Shown here: positions 22,601 through 32,700 of the stretch, piece by piece
Layout of the letters: the number at the start of each line of letters is the position of its first letter
Numbering within the stretch: the first letter of the stretch is position 1
DNA from: Actinomortierella ambigua
Taxonomy: Eukaryota; Mortierellomycota; Mortierellomycetes; Mortierellales; Mortierellaceae
Length of the DNA: 64,000 bases
Direction: 5' to 3'
NCBI GenBank assembly: GCA_016098155.1
Contig: JAAAJB010000014.1
Coordinates: 62,001-126,000, forward strand
Position numbers and translations under genes: made by a program
The notes under the pieces: generated by a model
The model's input: the letters and a program-made list of their open reading frames with translations, nothing else
Database searches by the model: none
Told to the model about the DNA's origin: nothing

Positions 22601-25337
22601 ATGTCTGCAGCTCTTCCCCCGACCCAGTTCTCTTGTAAGCATCACACCGGACACCCCTTCCCCAGTTGCATTTCTGCAGATGTAGCATCGTAGTCTCTCA
22701 CTATGTGTCCAAAGCTGTGCCTTTCTGGTCCTGCTACTGTTGTCAACGACCCTGATCAGCCCATGAAGAACTAACATCGGCATGTTGACACATCTCTCTT
22801 GTCGCTGTGGCGAACAATGAATTAGATCGCTCGGGCGCTGGCCTTGGTCTTTCAGAGGGTGCCCCTGACTTTGCGGCGCCTCAAGGCTTTGAGAAGTATG
22901 CATGCCATCTGGTCGCCATCATGGCAAGACCTGATCTGATTGAAACCCGCGATGAACCTGAAGCAGCCCCCCCAGTGTCAGATTCGTTCAAGCGCACTTA
23001 CTCTCAGGGGCATTGCCTCATTCTCCATCACTCTTTGAATCATAGGCAATTGGGTCACATCCGTACCTTCCAGTATAGCAAGAATGGAAACGTCCTTGCC
23101 TGGGCTACCCCTGACTGGTAAGGAGATTGTGTCGGACACAGAGCCAGTTCTGCGACCCCTGGACACCCCCTCCCCCTTGCCCCTTCTTCCTACTTTCTCT
23201 CCTCATCCCTTCCCCAGGCACCCCCGCCACCATGGCCCACAACCTACGATTGGTTCCTCCCCCCGTCTTAGACTCTAACCATTAAGGACATTTATCTCCT
23301 TTACTTCGACATAGCGTCAAGGTCATGGATGCTCACTCCCTGAAGATGATCCAGGAGTTGGTCATCAAGGATGTTTATGAGCTTGAGTTTTCGCCCAAGG
23401 GAACCTACCTTTCGACTTGGGTGCGCCAAGGTATGTTGAGTTGTCCAGCGGGAGGGACCTTTGGAGAAAAAGGAGACAAAAAACCAACCATGAGTGGCGC
23501 AGTGGTGGAAAAAAAAAAGCTTACAGCAAACTAACATGGATCCAAATTTATGCTCTGTGTACACCCATGTTGTGATCTGTGCTCTGCATCTGATTACTCC
23601 GTCTACAGTCAAGACCGAGGATGGCTCACACAAGAATCTGTCGATTTACGATGTTCAGTCGGGCCAGTTGCTGGTCGGCTTTGCGCAAAAATCGCAGAAC
23701 AACTGGTAAGTGTTCGTGTTGCATTAAATGGCCGACCAAGCTGCATGGAAAAGGGGGGCACCCATTAATTTTTTTAAATGTTTTTTTTTTCAACCTTGGT
23801 CTGGATGAACGAAATGTCAACTATCAGGAACGTGCAGTGGACGGATGAAGAGACATACTGCGCTCGAATGGTCAGCAACGAGGTTCAATTTTGGGAGCCC
23901 AAGAACCTTGCCAAGCCCCCATTCACAAAGTTCAAGTTGGATGGCATGACACACTTTTCGCTCTCGCCCGGCAAGAGCGCCTCGGTGGCCGTCTTTATTG
24001 GCGAGCGCAAGGGTGCGCCAGCCCTGGTCCGCATCTACTCGATCACCAACTTTGCAACCCCTCTTGCTAGCAAGTCGTTCTTCAAGGCTGATCGTGTGCA
24101 GATGATCTGGAACCAGCTTGGCACCAACGTCCTTGTGTGGACTCAGACCGATGTCGACAACACTGGCAAGTCGTACTATGGTGAGACCAACCTGTACTAC
24201 CTCTCGGTCGCAGGCAACTTTGACTGCCGTGTCCCCATCGACGGCATCATTCACGATGTCGCCTGGGCCCCCGCTTCCAAGGACTTTGTCGTCATCCACG
24301 GCACTATGCCCACCCCTCGGACGACGCTCTATGACCACCGTGCCAACGCCGTGCACGAGTTTGGCCGCGATGCTCGCAACTGCATCAAGTGGAATCCCCA
24401 GGGTCGCATTTTGGTGCTGGCCGGTTTCGGCAACTTGGCGGGCACGATGGACTTTTGGGATCGCAAGACGTTGAAGAAGATTGCGTCGGTCTCGGCCCGC
24501 GATACGACGGCATGCGAGTGGAGCCCCGACGGCCGTTTCATCCTCACGGCGACGCTCAGCCCCCGTCTGCGTGTCGACAATGGCTACAAGATGTGGCACT
24601 ACACCGGTACGCTTATCCATCAGGAAGACATTTCCGAGCTGTACCAGGTCAACTGGCGCCCTGCTGCCCCAGAGCTGTACCCGATCCGCTCGTCCCTGTC
24701 CCCGGCTCCCAAGGTGTCGCTCAGTGTCTCTCAGGTGCCTGCCAAGCCTGCGCCTGTCCGTGTGGGTGCCTACCGCCCTCCGCAGGCTCGCGGCACGCCC
24801 CCTCCTCAGCTGTTTGCCGACCCATCCTCTTCGTCTGCCACAAATGCCAGCGCCTCGAGTGCTGCAGCCAGCGCGGAAGCTCAGCTCTCCAAGGCGGCTC
24901 TGAAGAACAAGAAGAAGCGCGAGGCAAGGAAGAACAAGGATGGTAGCGATATTACTTCGTCGGCACCTTCTTCGGCACCTTCGTCGCCTGCTGCTGCACC
25001 GGCACGAACCAGCACCCCTCGTCCTGCCAATAGCGCCAATAACTCGCGCAACGGATCACCAATGATTGGAAGCAACGGCGGTGGCAGGTCGAAGGTTGGT
25101 AACAATAACAACAACAACAGCAACAATAACAACAACAGCAACAACAACAATGGTAGCTCGTCCACTTCGGCGATGACGGAGACAGAAAAGAAGATTCGTA
25201 ATGTCACCAAGAAGCTGAAGCAGATCCAGGAGTTGAAGGAGAAGCAGGCTGCGGGTGAGACGCTCGAACTGACACAGCTCCAAAAGATCCAGGCCGAGGC
25301 ACAATTGCTCAAAGAGCTGGAGGCCCTGAAGATTTAG
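22601..25337 (+). CDS. eIF2A: Eukaryotic translation initiation factor 2A
   Basis: Six exons: 22601-22634, 22826-22895, 23046-23117, 23315-23430, 23609-23705 and 23828-25337; all phases agree; 632 aa. The protein follows the eIF2A family from end to end. The N-terminal propeller contains LEFSPKGTYLSTW, SQNNWNVQWTDEETYCAR, KSFFKADRVQMIWN, ILVLAGFGNLAGTMDFWD and ILTATLSPRLRVDNGYKMWHYTG. A basic low-complexity linker follows, then the C-terminal helix MTETEKKIRNVTKKLKQIQ. eIF2A binds initiator tRNA on the 40S subunit and supports non-canonical initiation. The linker has an Asn/Ser tract (near 25100-25152) encoded by AAC/AAT repeats. First-exon coding is only 34 nt, and introns cluster in the 5' third. 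Confidence 0.95.
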
Positions 25338-25830
25338 AATCGGACACACACACACCAAAAAAAAAACACATAGTTGACAAGGCTAATAGGGGGGTTGTTG
25401 CCTTGTGAGTTTAGTTGTGGATGACTAGCCTCCGTTTTCATCTTCGCCCACATATTCCCAACTTGTATTTGCTTTCCTCGTTCAATGTAGAGTAAACCCA
25501 TTCTTTCACAATTGTACACAAAATGATAATGACGAGAATATATATAAGTACAGAGAGAAAATGAAAACAAGTCTATAGGATAGTCTCGCCCTCGGCCTTT
25601 TTGCTCCGCTCGGATGTGGATGAAAAGGTTTGGGAGAAGAAAAAAGGCGATCGTGGGTGTGGATATGGAGTTTTGGTTCTCATGGGAGAGGGTTGAAGGC
25701 GGTAGAGAAAGGAGAATTGGAGGCGCTCGCAAGTTGAAGCATCGGTCGATCCTGCGCCACCAAAAGGAAAAATACACACTTTGATCCAAGGCAAAGGAGG
25801 GGGGGGGCCTTTCAATGCATATATCTCCCT
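25338..25830. other. Convergent 3' regions of eIF2A and uS14m
   Basis: About 490 bp between two convergent genes. It has poly-A and poly-G runs and no supported ORF. Confidence 0.5.
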
Positions 25831-26133
25831 CTACCAGGTCGACTTCTTGACACCAGGAAGCTCACCCTCAAGGGCCTTGATACGGAACTGGAAGCGACAG
25901 AGACGGAAGGCACGCAGGACACCACGGCCACGGCCAGTCTCGAGACAGCGGTTGTGGATGGCGGTCGGGCGAGCTGCTCGGGGGAAGGCGTTGAGCTGCA
26001 GCTGTGCCTGGGCGCGGACCTTGGCGGGCAGCTCAGTGTTGTGGGTCAGGTAGCGGAATGCCTGGCGCACAACCTCGGCAGAGGCCACGGTTGCTCTTGC
26101 CTTGATGTCTCGAATCACACGGGCGCGAGGCAT
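25831..26133 (-). CDS. MRP2: Mitochondrial small-subunit ribosomal protein uS14m
   Basis: Intronless, 100 aa, the usual size for uS14m. The conserved core NRCLETGRGRGVLRAFRLCR and the C-terminal FRIKALEGELPGVKKSTW are diagnostic of mitochondrial and bacterial uS14. The zinc-binding Cys pairs of the zinc-containing form are absent, so this is the zinc-free type. The N-terminus (MPRARVIRDIKARATVASAEVV) is basic and amphipathic, consistent with import. It is divergent from the uL6m gene, with 358 bp between the two starts. Confidence 0.9.
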   Translation of the reverse strand: MPRARVIRDIKARATVASAEVVRQAFRYLTHNTELPAKVRAQAQLQLNAFPRAARPTAIHNRCLETGRGRGVLRAFRLCRFQFRIKALEGELPGVKKSTW

Positions 26134-26491
26134 GGTGTTGCTGTTTAGGATGGAGGGTGGGTGAATGAAAAAAGGCCTTGATCAGACGTCCCGAACAATG
26201 CCACAATGCACAGAACACGGCCACCGCCACGGCCAAAATGACGTCATTCGAAAACGCTTGGTGGCGACGGGAGAACACAACCTGCTGATCAACGGGATCC
26301 ACCTTCTTCATTCAGGCAGCCTGTCCAGACAGAGAGATTGCGACCTAGCCCTAGCAAGCATACCGACACTTTGCCTCACTCGCCTAATCCCCTGCTTCTT
26401 CTACGGCGTTGTCTGTCCAAAGCAAGCTCGACCTCCAGCCCACCCTCACCCATCCATATACCTCCGACTCTCACAGCAGGCAGATCACACC
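26134..26491. promoter_or_regulatory. Shared bidirectional promoter region of uS14m and uL6m
   Basis: 358 bp lie between the divergent ATGs of two mitochondrial ribosomal protein genes. No TATA box is obvious. Co-regulation of the pair from this region is inferred from layout only. Confidence 0.5.
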
Positions 26492-27175
26492 ATGCTCAGG
26501 AGTATTGTTCGGACCATTCCTTCGTGCAACCGGAGGCTCATTTCCACCTCGGCATCAGTCTACTCGCACATTGGCAAGCAGCCCCTGTCCTTTGGCAGCG
26601 ATGTCACCATGACCCATGACCAGACACCGATCTTGCAGCCGCGTGTGGCTGCAGACTTGAACTCGACGACGCTGACGATTAAGGGTCCCCTGGGCGAGCA
26701 CGTCCTCCCGATCAAGCCATTTGTCAACCTCAGCTTTGAGCAGGAGCAGGGCGACTCGCAGCTGACAGTCTCTGTGGCGGATGCCGGTGTCAAGGAGCAG
26801 CGTGCGATGTGGGGCACGACTCGGGCCCTGATTGCCAATGCAATCACCGGCGTGACCGAGGGTTTCACGGTGCCCATCCGTCTGGTGGGTGTTGGTTACC
26901 GTGCCACGGTCGAGCCCTCCAAGTACGGAGATGGCAACATGAAGCAATTGAACATGAAGCTGGGCTTTTCGCACCCTGTCGAGATGGAGATCCCTGCCGG
27001 CATCACTTGCTCGACACCACTGCCCAACAAGATTGTCCTCCAGGGCAATGATATCCAAAAGGTCAAGGAGTTTGCCTTCAAGGTTCGCAAGTGGCGCCCC
27101 CCAGAGCCCTACAACCAGAAGGGCATCTTTGTTGGCGATGAGACCATTGCCAAGAAGACATCCAAGAAGAAGTAA
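26492..27175 (+). CDS. MRPL6: Mitochondrial large-subunit ribosomal protein uL6m
   Basis: Intronless, 227 aa. I chose the ATG giving MLRSIVRTIPSCNRRLISTS, a classic Arg/Ser-rich mitochondrial presequence; the frame is open further upstream. uL6 features: LTIKGPLGEHVLPI in the first domain, WGTTRALIANAITGVTEGF linking the halves, VGYRATVE in the second domain, and the C-terminal signature KVRKWRPPEPYNQKGIFVGDE. It should sit near the sarcin-ricin loop of the mitoribosome (family knowledge). It diverges from uS14m. The tail ends KKTSKKK. Confidence 0.93.
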   Translation: MLRSIVRTIPSCNRRLISTSASVYSHIGKQPLSFGSDVTMTHDQTPILQPRVAADLNSTTLTIKGPLGEHVLPIKPFVNLSFEQEQGDSQLTVSVADAGVKEQRAMWGTTRALIANAITGVTEGFTVPIRLVGVGYRATVEPSKYGDGNMKQLNMKLGFSHPVEMEIPAGITCSTPLPNKIVLQGNDIQKVKEFAFKVRKWRPPEPYNQKGIFVGDETIAKKTSKKK

Positions 27176-27635
27176 ACCAAGAGAGAGAAGAGAAAAAACT
27201 CTTGGGGGATGGATTTTGCTGGCCTCATACTTTATTATTTCATAGAAACGTTTTTATTGTATTTTTTTTGTTGCATTTCATCTACTCTTTCAAGTCTAAG
27301 CATGAACATAGTGTCTGTGTGTGTGTGTGGAGTGTATGTGCGTTGGATGACCTGTTGTTCTGTGGCTCAGGCGGGGTTGACTTGCCACCCTTCTTTAAAC
27401 CTGCCGTTGTTGGCCTGCAGCTGACCAGTGAGATGGCGTGCATGTCGTATTGTGTGTTGCTGAGGAGGAGGTATGAGGTGAAAATCTATCTTTGGGCCAA
27501 CGTACTGTACGTTGCTCTCTCTGAATGACGACGCACAAGACCTTGCTCTTGTCCAGCCATCATCATCTCTGCCACGCGCACGCACCATATGGAGAGGGGG
27601 TGGAAGGGGTTGAGAGAGTGCGAGTGAGAGCAAGC

Positions 27636-27666
<31 letters not shown>

Positions 27667-27800
27667 AAAAGGGGAAATGTCATCAAAGTGAGGGGAAGAG
27701 GATGGTGAGGGGGGGGGGCACCTGACAATTCTCCAAAAAGGGCCTTTGGTCCTTTATTCGCGTTTTTTTTTCTCTCTTTTTTTTTTTTTTTTTTTGCTAG

Positions 27801-28417
27801 ACTCAAACATTTTTATCGACAACAATTTCATTAGTAGAAGACGTAAGTGATTCTGTCGCGAGAAAACAACCACTCTTTCCCCCCTCCTCCCCCCCCCTCT
27901 TTGGTCGCTTTCCTACCTCTCGTTAATTTTGCTGCGCTTGTACCAAACGCTGGAGACGTGGAGGCGAATACTAACAATGTTTTGCCTTCTTTCTCCATAT
28001 TCTTGTACAAATGTGCATACCCTTTTTCGTTCTGGATTGGAACACTAGATTGTCAGTTGAGATGGGAACAACCGTCGGCATATCTTGAGGCCACTTGCCA
28101 TAATAGGATGAAAGTCAGTGGGCACGAGGTCAAGGGATCGATGCAGCTACGCGAAGGCGACAGGGTGAGCCTTATTGTAAGCCCAAGTAAGTTTTTATTA
28201 TTGCCTCAAACTTGAAGAGTTTTGTTTAATTAGGATACTGAGCAATGGTAAGAAGAAGAAAAACTGACGTTGCTTTCTTCTCACATGTGTACTCAATCCA
28301 CACTCTGGTGTTTTGTGCACTTGCATAGACGAAGAGGACGACATTGGATTTATTTTCCACTTCAACGAGGACCAAATGATAATGGGTCCCCCCGCCAAGC
28401 GGATGCGCGATGCATAA
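27801..28417 (+). CDS. FHA-domain protein, 5' exon not found
   Basis: Three phase-consistent exons: 27801-27842, 28049-28186 and 28329-28417. Joined, they give a forkhead-associated core: SNIFIDNNFISRRHCQLRW (the SxxH-type phosphothreonine-binding segment, here SRRH), NRMKVSGHEVKG, LREGDRVSLIV and DDIGFIFHF. A short tail ends PPAKRMRDA. FHA domains bind phosphothreonine and are typical of DNA-damage and signalling proteins. The first exon must end with one extra base and should carry the N-terminal FHA strands with the GR motif. I could not identify it in the 625 bp upstream, which is low-complexity with a long poly-T. The gene is either short with a cryptic first exon, or 5'-truncated. Confidence 0.65.
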
Positions 28418-28885
28418 TCAAGAACTTGTTTTTTTCCTTCACCTTTTCCTTCACCTTTTCCTTCGACACAGCCTGTTCCATGAGCATAAAAAAAGAATCG
28501 AGACGAAACACAGCACGAATAAAAGAGACCAAATGTATGATATCTTGCGTGAGGGAATCTGAGTAGGAGTAATAAACTGAAAGTACGAGATGGCAGAAGA
28601 AGGATGATTTATATATGGAACTTGGTGAATGAAAAATGGTAGATGGAAAACAGACTGTGGCTGAAGCACCTCTCCAAGATAGGCTTTTTGGTTAGGGGCT
28701 TTATGGCTGGATCGTGAATCCTGCACAAGTCCACCCTTCCCCTAGATGAAAGGTAGGGTAACTTTCAGCGTTGAGAAAGAAGATGTCGATCTCCAGCTAA
28801 AGCCTTGTGGATTGTTCAAGGAAAAGTGTATAACCTCTTTGTATGTTGAAGAGAAAAAACCATAAAGATTGGGACAGTGCCCTCT

Positions 28886-29163
28886 CCCTCCTCATAAAGG
28901 ATATCTATTATCCTTTTAGCTGCTCATCCTGGTGCGTGAGGAAGGGTGTGACCCTAGATGCCACGCGACTGAGGTCGGCGATGGCGAGGCAGAGTCGGTT
29001 CGCTGGCGTAGCTGTCATGAACTCTGCTCTAGATCTCGACTCGACCAAGCTGAGTGGTATCTAGGGTCACGTCTTTCCTCCCTCACCAAGATGAACTCCT
29101 CCCGCGTTAACCACGGGAAGCCTTCAGCAGCTAAAAGATAGTAGATATCCTTTCTGCGGAGGG
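28886..29163. mobile_element. MITE-like hairpin element
   Basis: Imperfect terminal inverted repeats: 28886-28924 against 29126-29163, sharing AAAGGATATCTA and TTTTAGCTGCT. A second inner pair, 28925-28964 against 29054-29093, shares TGACCCTAGAT. The right arm carries ~30 extra bases between the two blocks. The whole ~280-bp unit can fold into one hairpin. No transposase is encoded. The superfamily is not certain, because the flanking duplication is unclear. Confidence 0.7.
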
Positions 29164-29790
29164 CTGACAATTAAGTGACTGCCTCCCCCCTGAGCCCAGA
29201 AGAACGTGATCCCTTTCAACATCAACAAAAAAAAGCGCGCTTTCGTTCCTCGCCGGCATCCATTGCTCCCACAATAACACTTTGTGTCGACAACCACCGC
29301 CGCTCCCCTCTCTCTCTCTTTCTCTCCCACTCTCTCTCCTTTTACTCACCATCCAGGTTGTGAGGCTTGGGAAAAACACATCCTTCCTTGCCCTTTTTTT
29401 TTTCTTCCCTTCCACCCTCGTTGCATTGAGTGCCTAGTCAAACGCCACTAAACTTTTTCACTGGCATTCAGTCTGGAATGCTGCATGCCCATGGTACCTC
29501 TCTCTCTCTCTCTGCAAAGCAGCAATCATAAGCAATACTATCGACTTCTTCACTTTCCTATTGATTCTAGCAATGTGCTAACTCCTCTTCTCACCCTTTC
29601 ACTCTTTCTCGATACACCCGGTTATCCTGAACGCCAGGGTATGAAGAGTTCCGCACTGACCGTTTGAATCGAGTTCCTGCTTTTGATCACTGATGATGAA
29701 TTAACACGCGTTAAATCCTCTCTATTTCTCTCTCGCTCTCTCTCTATCTTCCTCTCTCATCTCTGTAGCAGATCGCACGTCGTCACATCG

Positions 29791-32700
29791 ATGGAGAATG
29801 TCAAAGTCTATGTCAGGGTACGGCCACCCAATGAGCGCGAATTGGTCTCGGAGACCTACACAGGATCCAGCACCACAATAACCAGTAGCCAAGGGTCCTC
29901 CACCCAGCCCACCATCTCTATTCATGCATCCAAGTAAGGAAACAATAATGTCTTCCATTGGAGAAAAATAGTGTCGAGGATAACTTCATCTGACTTCCCT
30001 TTGTCCATTTTTTTTCTCTTATAGTCATGTTGTCATCACAGGTGGAGGAGGCTCAAAAAGCGACATGTTTACATACGACTGTGTAGGCGACGAGGGGACG
30101 ACGCAGGAGCAGGTGTTTAATGATGTTGGCAAGCGCATTGTCGAGCAGTGTGTGCAAGGATACAACGGGACCATCTTTGCGTATGGCCAGACAGGATCTG
30201 GCAAAACCTATACGATGCAAGGTCCCACCCCTCGTCCATGTGTCACCGATCGTGAGAGCTTTGACCTACGTGGTATCATTCCACGGTGTCTGGAGTATTG
30301 TAAGTCTTTTTCTTACCTCGAGATCATCTGGAGGGAGAACCTGAAATGAACGAGGAACCATTGGAAAGTGGATGGCAAAGGAAACAAATAGATACTTATT
30401 AACACCCGTTTTGTGTTAATTCCATTTTCTTTTTTATGCCCATGCCCCACTTTTGATACCTTTAGTGTTTGAACTTATTTCAAAAGAAGAAATGTTGAAT
30501 ACTTCTGTCAAGTATCTCTGCAAGGCATCGTACATTGAGATGTAAGGATTATTGGTCTCTGATTTTTGTTTTAATACCCATTGTAACTTTGCAACTAGAG
30601 AGAAGAAAGCTCTTCTCATCGCGTTGTTCGATCCCTCTTCCAAATCTAGTTACAACGAAGCCATTTATGATTTGCTGGACAATTCCAACGTCCCCAGGTC
30701 GACACGGGAAGATATCAAGCGAGGCGTCTATGTGGATGGCATCTGTGAAGAGTCGATCGACAGCCCAGACGATGCCTTTCGACTGTTTGAACAGGGCGCT
30801 GCAAACCGACATATCAGTGCCACGTCCATGAACCGTGAGTCCAGTCGCTCCCATACAGTGCTGACTTTGACTATCCAGTCCATGGTAATCCACAGGAAAA
30901 GAGGAAAATGAAAAGATGAGAGAAGAGGAAACTAAATTCATAAATTCATATTGTTACTCATAAGCTCCAAATTTTTTTGGACCTTCGCCATTCTCTTCCT
31001 TACCAATTGAACAACCCTTAGACATTTCGCGACGGTGTGCATCATATCCGAGAGTCGCGCTTCAACCTAGTGGACTTGGCGGGCTCGGAGCGACAAAAGC
31101 TTGCGCAGACGGAAGGGATGCGTCTGAAGGAGGCGAGCAACATCAACAAGAGTCTGTTGTGTCTGGGAACGGTGATCAACGCGCTGGTGGAGATTGCGAG
31201 CGGCAACTCACGGCATGTGCACTACCGTGATAGCAAGCTGACTTTTTTGCTCAAGGATTCGCTGGGTGGCAATTCCAACACGTTCATCATCGCCAACGTC
31301 TCGCCCTCGCCACTTTGCTACCAAGAGTCCCTCAGCACGCTCCGGTTTGCACAACGCGCAAAGATGATCAAGAACAAGGCTGTCGTCAACGAGGATATTC
31401 AAGGAAACGTGAACGAACTCCGTGCAGAGATCCATCGGCTCAAGGCCCAGCTTTCATCCAACTCTGTATTGTCGGGTTCGAGAGCACCAGCGTCATCCGG
31501 CACTTCCTCTTCTTTGTTGGACGACGACAATAACGAAGGCTATCGACGGGTTCGATGGCTGTTGGTCGCGACGGAGGAACGACTGCAGAAGGAACAGGCG
31601 GCGCATTTGGAGACGCAGCGCAAGGCATTCTTGTTGGACGATGCCTGCAAGGCACGTGAGAAACAGGTCCAGTCGTCGCAGCTGACGCTCAAGCTTCGCG
31701 ATGCAACGATCGCTCAGTATCGGAAGGGGCTGACGGCCCAGGCCATGGAGACCGAAAGAGGTGTTTGGGAGCAGGAGGTTGCGCAGCTGAAGAGGCAGTT
31801 GGATTTTAATCCAGGTAAGGAAAAGAGATGGTATCTAGAAGCAGTACCTCCCCAGATCCCTTTTGTTTTGTTTTTTTTTCTTCTTCCTCTGACTAATATG
31901 CTTCTTACTCGCCCACATTGACATGGATAGAGGTACTGAAGCTCAGGGCTGAGAATCTGGCGCTACGGGATTTGCTCCGCAAGTACGAGCAGCTGCAGGA
32001 GAAGCTGGAGGATCACGAGGAGGCTGGCAAGAAGGAGAAGGAGTACCAGATGAATCTCTCGCAACACTTGGTTGCTGTCGAGCACGAAAACGCGGCTCTG
32101 CGAGACAAGCTCGCCAAGGAACAAGAGGAAGACCAGTTCCGGTTCCGGTTAGCCGACGAGGAGAACATTATGCACGAATCGCCACCCAACCTGCGTAGTA
32201 GTTCGGATGTGGGCGTGATGTCGTTGATGACGGCAACGGGCCGCGTGTCCACGTCGTCGTCATCTGTGTCGCTGTCGTCGTCCTCGATGGTCACACCGGA
32301 TAACGCTCGTCGATTCTCGTCCGATACCAAATCGCTGTTGCAGCGAGTCACTCAGTCCAGAAAGGAGGAGTTGCGACGGCTCTCGGGAAGTCTCAAAAAC
32401 AGTCTTGGTGGTGGTCGGGAATCTTGCGGTGCAGGTCACGGCGATGATTCCCCGACTTCGTTTGGCGACGTGGGTAGCCTTGGTCCCACACCTCCGTCCT
32501 GGAAGCAAATGATGTCGAGCACGACGAGCACGAGCAACAACAACAATACAGGAGGCGGCGAGAATCTGTCAGAAAGTCTGATGGCCGATGCCTTGATGCA
32601 CAGCGAGGACACGGTGGAGATGACGCTGTTAAAGCGGGATGTGGACCGACTCAAGGACGAGAACGCCATGTTGCTGGACGACAAGAAGGAGCTGGAGAGC

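Noticed and set aside
28843..29064. 73-codon ORF inside the hairpin element
   Set aside because: It runs across the inverted arm and loop; the opposite arm gives a similar peptide by symmetry, so it is a by-product of the palindrome.
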